Shown: one piece after another, positions 49,867 to 59,505 of the stretch
How the letters are laid out: every line of letters begins with the position of its first letter
Position numbering within the stretch: position 1 is the first letter of the stretch
From: Aquitalea magnusonii
GTDB taxonomy: Bacteria > Pseudomonadota > Gammaproteobacteria > Burkholderiales > Chromobacteriaceae
NCBI RefSeq assembly: GCF_002217795.2
Contig: NZ_AP018823.1
Coordinates: 3,038,001 to 3,102,000, forward strand
Direction of reading: 5' to 3'
Length of the DNA: 64,000 nucleotides
Translations under genes and position numbers: made by a program
The notes under the pieces: model-generated
Told to the model about the DNA's origin: nothing
Databases searched by the model: none
The model's input: the letters and a program-made list of their open reading frames with translations, nothing else

Positions 49867-51654
49867 ATGACAACACAAAATCCGATAGAGGTTGCACGGG
49901 AAACGCTTAAGCAGCTCAGTCTGCGCAAGCTGCTGCCTACACCGGAAAATTTCGAGCGCGTGTACCACGAGCTCACGCAAACACCCATCGAACGAGACAA
50001 CAAGCTGGGCACCCAGCTGTTACGGGCGCTGGAAACCATTCCTGCCGAATCGGCACAGAGCAAATCCTTGCTGTTGCGCCTCAAGCAGGCCACAGAAGAA
50101 TCCCGCTGGGAACAACTCCCCCAGTTGGCCATCGATTTTCTCCGCTTGGCGCTCACCGAAACCAATCTGGCCCAAACCTGGGGCAGCCTGATCCAGAACC
50201 TGATCCGCAGTTGGGATTTACGCCTGCCGGATCTGCCGCAGCATCACAAACAGGCGGCACTGGAGCGGGTACTGATCAACTACGGCAATCAGCCGGAAGA
50301 GCTAAACCTCAAGCTTAGTGCGCTGGTGCGCAACTGGAATGCGCCAGCCAGCCAGCGGGAAGTGGTAGACATCACAGACAGTGCGCCACCGGCCAGCACC
50401 GGCGTTGTCGCCCCCATGGCATCCGGCCAGGATAATAGCTGGCCACTGTGGCAACGCACGCTGGCTTTTGCCCTCAAGCACGGCCTGGAACCGCGCCTGA
50501 TCAGCATGCCGGACATGGTTGACTCCCTGGAGGCCCTGATCCGCGAACTGGAACAGGTCAGCGACGACGCCAGCCTCAATGTCTACATGCCCAAGCTGCG
50601 CGGCTTCATGATCAAGCTGGAACTGCAAACCCAGCAGGAAGGCCGTCTGGTATCCGGACTAACCAATCTGCTGCGCCTGTTGCTGGACAATGTGGCCGAG
50701 ATCAACCGCTCGGATGACTATCTGGTAGGCCAGGTTCACTCGCTGCAGGAAGTCCTGTCACACCAGCCGCTGTCCATGCAGCAGGTTTACCAACTGGAAA
50801 CCAGCCTCAAGGAAGTCATCCGCAAGCAGGGCATGCTCAAAAGCAGCCTGGATGAAGCCACCAGTTCGCTGCGCACCCTGCTGGACCGCTTCATTTCGCG
50901 CCTGGCGCAAATGACCGACAGCACCGACGACTTCCATAACAAAATCAGCAAACACAGTGAAAAACTGAAAAACACCAGTAATGTGGAAGAGCTAGGCGGC
51001 ATTATTGGTGCCCTGATGGAAGATACCTCGCTGATGCAGCTGGATCTGACCCGCTCACGTGACGAACTCTTGTCGGCGCGCGAACAGGTGGTGGCTGCCG
51101 AGCAACGTATCTCCGAACTGGAAAATGCGCTGGAGGCCGCCAGTGCCAAGGTCAAGGAAGACCAGCTCACCGGGGCGTACAACCGCCGTGGGCTGGCCGA
51201 ACACTTCCAACGCGAAATCAGCCGCGCCGAACGCACCAACAGCGACCTGAGCGTGGCCCTGATCGATGTCGACAATTTCAAGCAGCTTAACGACCGTTAC
51301 GGCCACCTGACAGGCGATGATGCACTGAAATACCTGGTTGACGTGATCAAGCACAATCTGCGCCCGGCAGACATCGTCGCCCGTTTTGGCGGGGAAGAAT
51401 TTGTCCTCCTGATGCCGGACACCCCGGTGGATGAGGCCATCGACACCGTACAGCGTCTACAGCGCGAGCTCACCCGCACCTTCTTCCTGGCCAATAACGA
51501 CAGGCTGGTGATCACCTTCAGTGCCGGCATCGCCAAGTGGCACCTGGGCGAACAGGATATTGAAGTCATCGAACGCGCAGACCAGGCCATGTATCAGGCC
51601 AAGATCAGTGGCAAAAACCGTGTGGTTTCCGCAGAAGCACAACGCATGATCTGA
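49867..51654 (+). CDS. Diguanylate cyclase with a helical N-terminal sensor region
   Basis: 595 aa. I use the ATG at 49867 (MTTQNPIEVARETLKQL), with AGGG ten bases upstream; an ATG at 49834 is also possible. The first about 430 residues are helical without a recognisable domain, ending in a coiled coil (QVVAAEQRISELENALE). The C-terminal GGDEF domain (about 443-590) has the signature ARFGGEEFVLL, with DVDNFKQLND before it and RADQAMYQAK after. The degenerate GGEEF is still active in many cyclases. It would make c-di-GMP. No transmembrane segment is seen. A terminator follows. Confidence 0.9.
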   Translation: MTTQNPIEVARETLKQLSLRKLLPTPENFERVYHELTQTPIERDNKLGTQLLRALETIPAESAQSKSLLLRLKQATEESRWEQLPQLAIDFLRLALTETNLAQTWGSLIQNLIRSWDLRLPDLPQHHKQAALERVLINYGNQPEELNLKLSALVRNWNAPASQREVVDITDSAPPASTGVVAPMASGQDNSWPLWQRTLAFALKHGLEPRLISMPDMVDSLEALIRELEQVSDDASLNVYMPKLRGFMIKLELQTQQEGRLVSGLTNLLRLLLDNVAEINRSDDYLVGQVHSLQEVLSHQPLSMQQVYQLETSLKEVIRKQGMLKSSLDEATSSLRTLLDRFISRLAQMTDSTDDFHNKISKHSEKLKNTSNVEELGGIIGALMEDTSLMQLDLTRSRDELLSAREQVVAAEQRISELENALEAASAKVKEDQLTGAYNRRGLAEHFQREISRAERTNSDLSVALIDVDNFKQLNDRYGHLTGDDALKYLVDVIKHNLRPADIVARFGGEEFVLLMPDTPVDEAIDTVQRLQRELTRTFFLANNDRLVITFSAGIAKWHLGEQDIEVIERADQAMYQAKISGKNRVVSAEAQRMI

Positions 51655-51672
51655 AGATGCAAGCCTGCTAAC

Positions 51673-51700
51673 AAAAAACCGGGGTATTCCCCGGTTTTTT
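51673..51700. terminator. Bidirectional rho-independent terminator
   Basis: 12-bp inverted repeat with arms 51673-51684 and 51689-51700, loop TATT, core ACCGGGG/CCCCGGT and A/T tracts on both sides. It separates the diguanylate cyclase from rnfH on the opposite strand. Confidence 0.93.
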
Positions 51701-52008
51701 CATGCCTCGCCGCCCTTGCTCATGCCCTTGCCCGCCTCTGCACGCTGTCGGCGCACCGCCTTGGGGTCGGCCTGTAGCGGCCGGTAGATTTCCACCCGGT
51801 CGCCATCACGCAACACGGTATCCGGTTTGATCGCCTTGCTGAAGATACCCAGCTTGAGACTGGCACTATCCACCATGGAGAACTGCGTCAGAATACCGGA
51901 CTGCAACACCGCCTGCAGTGCCGTCACCCCCTTCTCGACCTCCAGCGCGATGATGCGCTGCCGCTGGGGCAAGGCGCAGGCCACTTCGATATGAATCCGT
52001 TCAGTCAT
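51700..52008 (-). CDS. rnfH: RnfH-family (UPF0125) protein
   Basis: 102 aa from the ATG at 52008 (MTERIHIEVACALP). It is a ubiquitin-like beta-grasp protein, with IALEVEKGVTALQAVLQSGI and LRDGDRVEIYRPLQADPKAVRRQRA as family blocks. The function is unclear; the family is found beside ratA in proteobacteria. The ORF overlaps the ratA stop by eight bases, so the two form one operon. The Rnf complex itself is not encoded here, so the name is historical. Confidence 0.88.
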   Translation of the reverse strand: MTERIHIEVACALPQRQRIIALEVEKGVTALQAVLQSGILTQFSMVDSASLKLGIFSKAIKPDTVLRDGDRVEIYRPLQADPKAVRRQRAEAGKGMSKGGEA

Positions 52009-52438
52009 CGCCATATACCTTATCCGCATGCTTGATGAAGGCATCCACCAGTGTGCCGGAAATATGACCGAATACCGGACCGATCACCTTTTCCAGAATC
52101 TTGCTGGAAAACTCGTAGCGCAGGCTGAACTCCACCTTGCAACCAAATTCACCCAAGGGCGTAAACTGCCACAAGCCCTGCAAATGCTGGAATGGCCCCT
52201 CCACCAGTTCCATCAAGATGCTCTCACCATCGCGCAAAGTATTACGCGTGGTGAAATGCTGGCGGATCTTCAGATAATCGATATGCAGGCTGGCCACCTG
52301 CTGATCCCCTTCGCGTGAATGCTCTTCCGCCTTGGCACACCAAGGCAGAAACCGCGGGTAATTTTCCACTTTATCCACCAGTGCAAACATTTGCGCCGGG
52401 GTATGGGCAACCAGAACTTTCTTTTCGACAACCTGCAT
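52001..52438 (-). CDS. ratA: RatA/Coq10-like SRPBCC protein
   Basis: 145 aa from the ATG at 52438. It is a polyketide-cyclase/START-like (SRPBCC) domain. KKVLVAHTPAQMFALVDKVENYPRFLPWC is the typical start; the family later has VEGPFQHLQGLWQF. E. coli RatA was described as a toxin that blocks 70S assembly, while Coq10 homologues bind ubiquinone. The sequence alone cannot choose between these roles. It is divergent from smpB and followed by rnfH, the standard smpB-ratA-rnfH neighbourhood. Confidence 0.88.
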   Translation of the reverse strand: MQVVEKKVLVAHTPAQMFALVDKVENYPRFLPWCAKAEEHSREGDQQVASLHIDYLKIRQHFTTRNTLRDGESILMELVEGPFQHLQGLWQFTPLGEFGCKVEFSLRYEFSSKILEKVIGPVFGHISGTLVDAFIKHADKVYGDD

Positions 52439-52617
52439 GGGAAAACCGCACACTGTGCAAAATGGCTCAAGCCCGGCAGTTTACCAAAAGCCATCCGGCC
52501 TGTCCGGCTTCTGCCCGCATACACTTTACAAGCCGCTGATTTTCAGGAATTTTGGCCTGGGCGCAGCTTCTGGTAGAATAGCCGATTCCCATTCAAAGCC
52601 ACGGAAACCTCAGCCGC

Positions 52618-53073
52618 ATGAGCATCATCCAGAACCGCAAAGCCTTCCATGACTATTTCATCGAGGAAGAACTCGAGGCCGGGCTTGTGCTGGAAGGGTG
52701 GGAGGTCAAGGCCATCCGTGCCGGACGCATCCAGTTGAAAGAAAGCTATATCGACTGGAAAAACGGTGCGTTCTGGCTGATCGGCTGCCATATCACCGCA
52801 CTGCAATCCGCGTCCACCCACGTCAAACCGGACCCGGTCCGCCCGCGCAAACTCTTGATGTCGCAATCGCAAATCAACCGTTTCATCGGCAAGGTGGAAC
52901 GTGCCGGCTACACCATGATGGCGCTGGACCTGCATTACAGCAAAGGCAATATCAAGGCACAGGTAGGCCTGGCCAAGGGCAAGAAGCTGCACGACAAGCG
53001 CGACTCGGAAAAAGACCGCGAATGGCAGCGTGAAAAGCAGCGCCTGATGAAAAACCAGCGAGGTGGCGCATGA
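52618..53073 (+). CDS. smpB: tmRNA-binding protein SmpB
   Basis: 151 aa. [20 protein letters not shown] and [19 protein letters not shown] are the core SmpB segments. The C-terminal basic tail ([23 protein letters not shown]) inserts into the ribosome. It delivers tmRNA to stalled ribosomes. The tmRNA gene itself is not in the window. It is divergent from ratA, and its stop overlaps the next small membrane protein by four bases. Confidence 0.97.
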   Translation: MSIIQNRKAFHDYFIEEELEAGLVLEGWEVKAIRAGRIQLKESYIDWKNGAFWLIGCHITALQSASTHVKPDPVRPRKLLMSQSQINRFIGKVERAGYTMMALDLHYSKGNIKAQVGLAKGKKLHDKRDSEKDREWQREKQRLMKNQRGGA

Positions 53074-53426
53074 AGAAAAGTGCCGCGCTGCCCATCGCCC
53101 TGATTTGCCTGGGCGCGGTATGGTTTCTCAAAAGCACCGCCCTGTTACCCAACACCAGCACCCTGCTGGCCCTGCTGCTGATTGCAGCCGGCTGCCTGCT
53201 GGGACTGCTGGACGGCCTGAACAAATCCACCCTGGTCAGCAGCCCGCTGCTGGTTTATGCCGGAGCCGCCACCTACCTGCGCGACAATATGGGACTACAC
53301 TTCAGTCACCTGCTGTCGCTGGGCATGGTACTGGCCGGATTGTTGATGTTGTTGTCGCGTAGCGACCGGATTCCCGAGCGCAGCACACGCTGGCGCTCCC
53401 TGCCGGACAAACAGGACCTTCCCTGA
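53070..53426 (+). CDS. Small membrane protein of unknown function
   Basis: 118 aa. Four hydrophobic stretches are visible (about 6-22, 32-50, 57-72 and 81-98), so it is an integral membrane protein. I do not recognise a clear family; it resembles small LiaF/DUF-type membrane proteins. The C-terminus is hydrophilic and basic. It overlaps smpB by four bases, so it is probably translated with it, but the reason for that pairing is unclear. Confidence 0.7.
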   Translation: MKKSAALPIALICLGAVWFLKSTALLPNTSTLLALLLIAAGCLLGLLDGLNKSTLVSSPLLVYAGAATYLRDNMGLHFSHLLSLGMVLAGLLMLLSRSDRIPERSTRWRSLPDKQDLP

Positions 53427-53491
53427 ACCGGCAAACTCTTTACCCATTGAACGACAGGCCCACGGGCCAACGGAACCTTTCAAGGACAGGC

Positions 53492-55069
53492 ATGGACAAG
53501 ATCCTCATTCTCGACTTCGGCTCTCAAGTTACCCAGTTGATTGCCCGCCGCGTACGCGAAGCTCACGTCTACTGTGAGCTTCATTCGTTTGACATGCCGA
53601 TTGAAGAAATCCGTGCATTCGGCCCCAAGGCCATCATTCTGTCCGGTGGCCCCAATTCGGTATACGAATCCGACTACCAGGCCGACCCGGCCCTGTTCGA
53701 ACTGGGCGTTCCGGTACTGGGCATCTGCTATGGCATGCAGTTCATGGCGCAAAGCCTGGGCGGCAAGGTAGAAGCCGGTGACAAACGCGAATTCGGCTAC
53801 GCCCAGATCCAGGCCCGCCACCACTCCAAACTGCTGGAAGGCCTGCAAGACCACGTCGACGATGCCGGCAACGGCTTCCTGGACGTGTGGATGAGCCACG
53901 GCGACAAGGTGACAGCCCTGCCGGCCGGCTTCCATGTCATTGCCGAAACCCCGTCCTGCCCCATCGCCGCCATGGCCGATGAAGACCGCGGCTACTACGG
54001 CGTGCAATTCCATCCGGAAGTGACCCACACCAAGCGCGGCACCGAAATGATCCATCGCTTTGTGCTGCATGTGGCGGGTGCCATTCCCAGCTGGACCATG
54101 CCCAACTACATCGACGAAGCGGTAAAGAAAATCCGCGAGCAAGTGGGCGATGAAGAAGTCATCCTCGGCCTGTCCGGCGGCGTGGACAGCTCGGTTGCTG
54201 CCGCGCTGATTCACCGTGCCATCGGCTCGCAACTGACCTGCGTCTTCGTCGACCACGGCCTGTTGCGCCTGAACGAAGGCAAGATGGTGATGGAAATGTT
54301 TGCGCAGAACCTGGGCGTGAAGGTCATCCACGTGGATGCCACCGAACAGTTCATGAGCAAGCTGGCCGGCGAAACCGACCCGGAAAAGAAACGCAAGATC
54401 ATCGGTGGCGAGTTCGTCGAAGTGTTCCAGGCTGAATCCAACAAGCTGACCAATGCCAAGTGGCTGGCCCAGGGCACCATCTATCCGGACGTGATCGAGT
54501 CCGCAGGAGCCAAGACCAAAAAGGCCCACACCATCAAGAGCCACCACAATGTGGGCGGCCTGCCGGAAGACATGAACCTCAAGCTGCTGGAACCGCTGCG
54601 CGAGCTGTTCAAGGACGAAGTGCGTCAACTGGGCGTGGCACTGGGCCTGCCGCACGACATGGTGTACCGCCACCCCTTCCCGGGCCCTGGCCTGGGTGTG
54701 CGCATCCTGGGCGAAGTGAAAATGGAATACGCCGACCTGCTGCGCAAGGCTGACGCCATCTTCATTGAAGAACTGCGCAATACCGTGGACGAGAAAACCG
54801 GCAAGAACTGGTATGACCTCACCAGCCAGGCCTTTGCCGTGTTCCTGCCGGTGAAATCGGTTGGCGTGATGGGCGATGGCCGCACCTACGACTACGTGGT
54901 TGCCCTGCGTGCCGTGGTCACCAGCGACTTCATGACCGCTCACTGGGCAGAACTGCCCTACTCCCTGCTGGGCCGCGCCTCCAACCGCATCATCAACGAA
55001 GTGCGCGGCATCAACCGCGTGGTTTACGATGTATCGGGCAAACCGCCGGCAACGATTGAGTGGGAATAA
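53492..55069 (+). CDS. guaA: GMP synthase (glutamine-hydrolysing)
   Basis: 525 aa from the ATG at 53492 ([20 protein letters not shown]), with AAGGACAGG upstream. The N-terminal glutamine amidotransferase (about 1-195) has Cys in [11 protein letters not shown]. The ATP pyrophosphatase (about 200-390) has the P-loop-like [10 protein letters not shown]. The C-terminal dimerisation domain ends in PPATIEWE, the invariant tail. It converts XMP to GMP. The 3' end of guaA is a known insertion site for genomic islands, and the downstream stretch here is odd but holds no element. Confidence 0.98.
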   Translation: MDKILILDFGSQVTQLIARRVREAHVYCELHSFDMPIEEIRAFGPKAIILSGGPNSVYESDYQADPALFELGVPVLGICYGMQFMAQSLGGKVEAGDKREFGYAQIQARHHSKLLEGLQDHVDDAGNGFLDVWMSHGDKVTALPAGFHVIAETPSCPIAAMADEDRGYYGVQFHPEVTHTKRGTEMIHRFVLHVAGAIPSWTMPNYIDEAVKKIREQVGDEEVILGLSGGVDSSVAAALIHRAIGSQLTCVFVDHGLLRLNEGKMVMEMFAQNLGVKVIHVDATEQFMSKLAGETDPEKKRKIIGGEFVEVFQAESNKLTNAKWLAQGTIYPDVIESAGAKTKKAHTIKSHHNVGGLPEDMNLKLLEPLRELFKDEVRQLGVALGLPHDMVYRHPFPGPGLGVRILGEVKMEYADLLRKADAIFIEELRNTVDEKTGKNWYDLTSQAFAVFLPVKSVGVMGDGRTYDYVVALRAVVTSDFMTAHWAELPYSLLGRASNRIINEVRGINRVVYDVSGKPPATIEWE

Positions 55070-55550
55070 AAACCGATAAATATCAGACAGTTAGGTTATT
55101 TTCAATCAATTTGCATTGAGTGTTCACGCTCTGAAAATTTTTGCTCTAAGTCGCGTTGTTGACCAAGCTACTTGGACAGAATTTGGACAGTAAACCTGCC
55201 CTCTAAAGCCCGGGAAACCGGGCTTTTTTCTTTATATCACACCGGATGCCTGGGACGTCAGCCATACCGGCAAAATGCATCAAATACAGGGTATAGAGTC
55301 ACAACGTAACTGCTCAGCCGACACAGCAGGGACGCCGCGACATTGCTAGTCATTTCCTCGCGATCTTCTGAAAACGGGTGTACATCACAGCCGTCAGCCG
55401 TTGCGTCAGGACAAGTCTTGCGCCGCTGGGAATTGACGCACCGCAGTACGACTGTTACGTTCAGGGGTATCCATGCACGCATGGGAACCATCCACTCTGC
55501 ATTGCAGTCTGTATCCGTTTACCCGCTTCAACTTCATCAAGGAAATTGCC
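55070..55550. other. Intergenic region after guaA
   Basis: 481 bases without a supported gene. A terminator (55206-55230) ends guaA. TTGGACAG occurs twice with 11-base spacing (55172-55179, 55183-55190), and the region holds an ATTGAGTG match to the guaA 3' end (about 55114). These hints fit a scar of an excised element, but nothing is proved. Promoter elements for the DUF883 gene should lie at 55400-55540. Confidence 0.5.
55206..55230 (+). terminator. Rho-independent terminator
   Basis: 8-bp stem AAGCCCGG/CCGGGCTT (55206-55213, 55218-55225) with a GAAA tetraloop and a T run. It lies about 140 bases past guaA, with no gene between. Confidence 0.9.
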
Positions 55551-55865
55551 ATGTCCGACGCTGCACTGAATCAGGAGAAAGAACAACTGCTGGATGATGT
55601 ACGCCAGGTTTTGTCCAGTACCGAAGATTTGCTTGGTGCTGCCGGTGATGAAGGTGGCGAGAAGGGGCGTGAGCTGCGCAAGCGCCTGAGTGAAAACATC
55701 AAGCTGGCCAAGTCCCGTCTGCTGGAGGCGGAAAAGGTGGTGGTGGGCAAGGCCAAGGTGGCGGCCAAGGCCACGGATAACTACGTACACGAAAACCCGT
55801 GGAAATCCATTGGCATTGCAGCAGGTGTCGGTTTCTTGCTCGGCCTGCTGGTTTCGCGTCGCTAA
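55551..55865 (+). CDS. ElaB/YqjD/DUF883-family membrane protein
   Basis: 104 aa from the ATG at 55551, with AAGGAA upstream. A soluble helical region is followed by a C-terminal glycine-zipper transmembrane helix (about 87-103, GIAAGVGFLLGLLVSRR), typical of the tail-anchored YqjD/ElaB family. In E. coli these proteins bind ribosomes at the membrane in stationary phase. It is first in a three-gene operon with YqjE- and YqjK-like genes, as in enterobacteria, which supports the assignment. Confidence 0.9.
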   Translation: MSDAALNQEKEQLLDDVRQVLSSTEDLLGAAGDEGGEKGRELRKRLSENIKLAKSRLLEAEKVVVGKAKVAAKATDNYVHENPWKSIGIAAGVGFLLGLLVSRR

Positions 55866-55880
55866 GTCATTTACTGCCGC

Positions 55881-56267
55881 ATGTCTGAATCCGCCAAGCG
55901 CCAACCCCGCCCAGGCAGCATCCGCTCGCTGATGGGTGGGGTGTTTTCATTGCTGCTCACCCGCCTGGAACTGTTCTTGCTGGAAGCAGAAGAGCAGAAG
56001 GACAGCCTGCTGCTCACCCTGCTGCTGGGAGGACTGGCGCTCATCCTGCTGCTGCTGGCCCTGCTGTGCGGACTGTTGCTGATTTTGGTGCTGACACCAG
56101 AATCGTCCCGTGCCGTGGTACTGGGTGGTCTGACACTGCTGAGTCTGGCTGGCGGCCTAGGTTTGTTATGGCATATACGGCAGCGTGCCCAGCGCAGCGC
56201 AGCCCCGTTTACAGATACGCTGACCGAAGTCCGCAAGGATTGGGACAGCCTGAGCGGAAGGCGCTGA
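55881..56267 (+). CDS. YqjE-like holin-superfamily membrane protein
   Basis: 128 aa. Two long hydrophobic helices (about 45-69 and 79-98) place it in the phage holin-like/Actinobacterial-holin-X superfamily to which YqjE belongs. It lies 15 bases after the DUF883 gene. It is probably membrane-stress associated rather than lytic; there is no endolysin or phage gene nearby. The soluble N- and C-termini are polar. Confidence 0.85.
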   Translation: MSESAKRQPRPGSIRSLMGGVFSLLLTRLELFLLEAEEQKDSLLLTLLLGGLALILLLLALLCGLLLILVLTPESSRAVVLGGLTLLSLAGGLGLLWHIRQRAQRSAAPFTDTLTEVRKDWDSLSGRR

Positions 56268-56268
56268 C

Positions 56269-56547
56269 ATGAAACCTCAGGATCGTGCCATCAAGAAGCA
56301 ATTGTTATTGATGAAGGGCGAAGTTTTGCGTGTGAAACTGACACTGGAACTGGAACAGCTACGTCAGCACCCGCTGGGCATTGCGGGAGAAGGTTTCAAG
56401 GCATTTTCCAGTGGCGGTCGCATGGCCAGCCTGCTGTCCTCGCTGGCCAATGTACTGCCTTCGGAATCCTTACGCCGCTGGCTACGCCGTGGCACACGCA
56501 TGCTGCTGCTATGGAAACTGGCCAGCAAGTTGTGGGGATCACGCTAA
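56269..56547 (+). CDS. YqjK-like small protein
   Basis: 92 aa, basic and helical. It starts one base after the YqjE-like gene, so it is clearly in the same operon. I recognise it by position more than by sequence. There is no strong transmembrane segment, though the C-terminus (LLLWKLASKLWG) may be amphipathic. Its role is unknown. Confidence 0.65.
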   Translation: MKPQDRAIKKQLLLMKGEVLRVKLTLELEQLRQHPLGIAGEGFKAFSSGGRMASLLSSLANVLPSESLRRWLRRGTRMLLLWKLASKLWGSR

Positions 56548-56575
56548 GGCTGCAGCCATGCACCGGCCTTCCCTT

Positions 56576-57511
56576 TCAGGCCTGGGCATTTGCCCCGCTA
56601 CTGACAGCATCTGCGACATTGCCACCGTCACTTGCCGCATCGGCCAGTACCAGTGTAAGGCTGGCATCTCCTTCAGCACTATTGCCACCGCCATTCAGCA
56701 TGTTGGCGATGGCGGCCATGTCCTTGCTACTGGCATCCAGCGATTGTTTTAACTCCGCATCTGGCGTTTGCTGCTGACGCTGGCGCAGCCACTGCTGAAT
56801 GGCCTTGATGCTGTTGATCAGCGCCTGCAAATCCATATTGCCATTCAGTCCACTGGCCATTCCACTGCCGACCGCCAGCCCGCTACTTGCAGCAGCATGA
56901 TCAGTGGATGGCGCTGCGGTTGCCGCACTGCTGTCTGCTTGCGCAGCCGCCTGAGCCGTGTCGGGTGTCGATGAAGCAGCATCCTCGGCAGAGACCGCTT
57001 CCTCACCACCCTCCCCCTGCTCGCTACCGCCTGCAGTGGCATTCACAGTAAGGGTCATCTCCGGTGACTGAGCCTGACCGGTGGCATTGGCAACCATCTG
57101 TCGCAACTCGGCACTGATTTGCTTGAGCTGTAGGGCAATCGCGCGCAAGCCGGATTTGTCTCGGCCGACCAGCAACAACATCTGGCGCAGATTCTTCACC
57201 CTATCCTTCAGCATTTCCATGCGACTGGCATCCAGCGGCTGGCTGTTATTCTGCTTTCTGGTCTGGGCTTGCTTCTGCAGCACCGACTGTTGCTGGCGCC
57301 ATTGATTCAGGGCTTGCTGTAAAGACTGGTTCAGCGCCTGGCGGGCTGCCGCCGGTGCCGTCGCTATCGTACTCTGTGTGCCGTTCGCAGCATCCGCAGC
57401 CGCAGTTGGTACTGCGCTGGCCGCCGGGGCCGTGGAAGCATGGCCTCTTGTCTCGGTCTGTACCACGCTGTTGGCCAATAACTGGATGGAAAGCATGCTG
57501 TCGATTACCAC
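56576..57511 (-). CDS. Ala/Ser/Gln-rich hypothetical protein
   Basis: 311 aa with a GTG start at 57511 (MVIDSMLS); an ATG lies five codons later. A helical Gln-rich region (about 50-140, QQALNQWRQQQ and ISAELRQMVAN) is followed by a low-complexity Ala/Ser/Gly/Asp stretch (about 150-240). A second short Gln-rich helix sits near 255-275. No transmembrane segment or signal peptide is visible. The two-coil plan with a disordered middle suggests a cytosolic scaffold, but I do not recognise a family. It is convergent with the YqjK-like gene and divergent from tadA. Confidence 0.6.
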   Translation of the reverse strand: MVIDSMLSIQLLANSVVQTETRGHASTAPAASAVPTAAADAANGTQSTIATAPAAARQALNQSLQQALNQWRQQQSVLQKQAQTRKQNNSQPLDASRMEMLKDRVKNLRQMLLLVGRDKSGLRAIALQLKQISAELRQMVANATGQAQSPEMTLTVNATAGGSEQGEGGEEAVSAEDAASSTPDTAQAAAQADSSAATAAPSTDHAAASSGLAVGSGMASGLNGNMDLQALINSIKAIQQWLRQRQQQTPDAELKQSLDASSKDMAAIANMLNGGGNSAEGDASLTLVLADAASDGGNVADAVSSGANAQA

Positions 57512-57530
57512 AAAAATTTCTTCACATTAA

Positions 57531-58373
<843 letters not shown>

Positions 58374-58374
58374 A

Positions 58375-59031
58375 ATGGCAGCATGTTTGCCCGCAATGCG
58401 ATGGCTTGCAGCGCTTATTGGCCTGTTGTCGCAGCCGCTGCTGGCCGCCACGGCAAACAGCGCAGACACGGCGGCCTTGATCTTGCAGACACAACAGGCT
58501 GCACCTGTGCAAGCTACCCGTGCCAATGCGCGGCATTACGGCCAGCCCTGGATTCTGGTTGGCATCCGCAGCCAGTCGCTGACACTGTTTGACGAATGGG
58601 GCCGTCAACAACAGCACTATATCGTTTCGACAGCACGCCGCGGGGCCGGAGAGCAGGTAAACAGCTACCAGACCCCACGCGGCTGGCACCATGTATGTGA
58701 AAAACTGGGCGCAGGGGCCGAGGCCAACACCATCATCTTCCGCCGCCGGGTAACACCATGGAAGTACACGGCCGAACTGCACCAGCAATATCCGGACAAG
58801 GACTGGATTCTCACCCGCATCCTGTGGCTATGCGGTGATGAGGCAGGCCGGAATCAGGGTGGCAATGTCGACAGTTATGAGCGCGCCATTTATCTGCATG
58901 GCGCGGGTGAGCATGTTGCCTTTGGCACCCCGACCTCGCTGGGTTGTGTGCGGATGAAGAATCCGGACATCATCCAGTTGTTTGACCAGACGCCTAATGG
59001 CATCGATGTTTTGATAGACGAGAACGCCTGA
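58375..59031 (+). CDS. L,D-transpeptidase (YkuD family)
   Basis: 218 aa, with CAGGAG eight bases before the ATG. A signal peptide (about 1-25) precedes a YkuD fold whose active site is at YLHGAGEHVAFGTPTSLGCVRM (near 175-197), with the catalytic cysteine in SLGCVRM. It crosslinks peptidoglycan 3-3 or attaches lipoprotein in the periplasm. There is no LysM domain, and the N-terminal half resembles catalytic-only enzymes. It may be translationally coupled to tadA. Confidence 0.9.
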   Translation: MAACLPAMRWLAALIGLLSQPLLAATANSADTAALILQTQQAAPVQATRANARHYGQPWILVGIRSQSLTLFDEWGRQQQHYIVSTARRGAGEQVNSYQTPRGWHHVCEKLGAGAEANTIIFRRRVTPWKYTAELHQQYPDKDWILTRILWLCGDEAGRNQGGNVDSYERAIYLHGAGEHVAFGTPTSLGCVRMKNPDIIQLFDQTPNGIDVLIDENA

Positions 59032-59036
59032 CTACC

Positions 59037-59453
59037 ATGCACGCAGCACTTAACCTCACCACACCAGCCTTGCTGTTTCCCGCCATTTCGCTGCTTTTGC
59101 TCGCCTATACCAACCGCTTTCTTGGTCTGGCCAGCATCATCCGTAATCTCTACACCGATTACAAGACCGAGCAGAACCCGAAAATCCTGTTGCAGATCGG
59201 CAATCTGCGCACGCGCATCCAGTTGATCAAATGGATGCAGTTTCTCGGCATAGGCAGCCTGTTTCTCTGCACCATGGCCATGTTCCAGATCTATACCGGC
59301 TGGCAGCAACTGGGGGAACTATCGTTTGGCATCAGTCTGCTGCTGATGATTGCCTCTCTGGCAACCTCGCTATGGGAGCTGGTGCGCTCATCGGATGCGC
59401 TGAATATCCTGCTGTCCGATCTGGAAGCAGAGTCGCATCGTCAGCAGGAGTGA
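59037..59453 (+). CDS. DUF2721 membrane protein
   Basis: 138 aa with about three transmembrane segments (about 10-28, 64-86 and 94-115). LTTPALLFPAISLLLLAYTNRFLGLASIIRNL is the DUF2721 hallmark (first part of that segment). The function is unknown. It starts five bases after the L,D-transpeptidase and ends at a strong terminator, so it closes this unit. Confidence 0.85.
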   Translation: MHAALNLTTPALLFPAISLLLLAYTNRFLGLASIIRNLYTDYKTEQNPKILLQIGNLRTRIQLIKWMQFLGIGSLFLCTMAMFQIYTGWQQLGELSFGISLLLMIASLATSLWELVRSSDALNILLSDLEAESHRQQE

Positions 59454-59474
59454 GGGCGAGCTGCGGCAGGCATG

Positions 59475-59502
59475 AAAAAACCGGCACCGCCGGTTTTTTT
59501 TT
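59475..59502. terminator. Bidirectional rho-independent terminator
   Basis: Arms AAAAAACCGGC and GCCGGTTTTTT (59475-59485, 59489-59499) with an ACC loop and a T tract to 59502. It ends both DUF2721 and the methyltransferase gene on the other strand. Confidence 0.92.
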
Positions 59503-59505
59503 GAC

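Noticed and set aside
55258..55491. 77-aa open frame after guaA
   Set aside because: No homology motif, no ribosome binding site and no bias; kept only as empty intergenic DNA.
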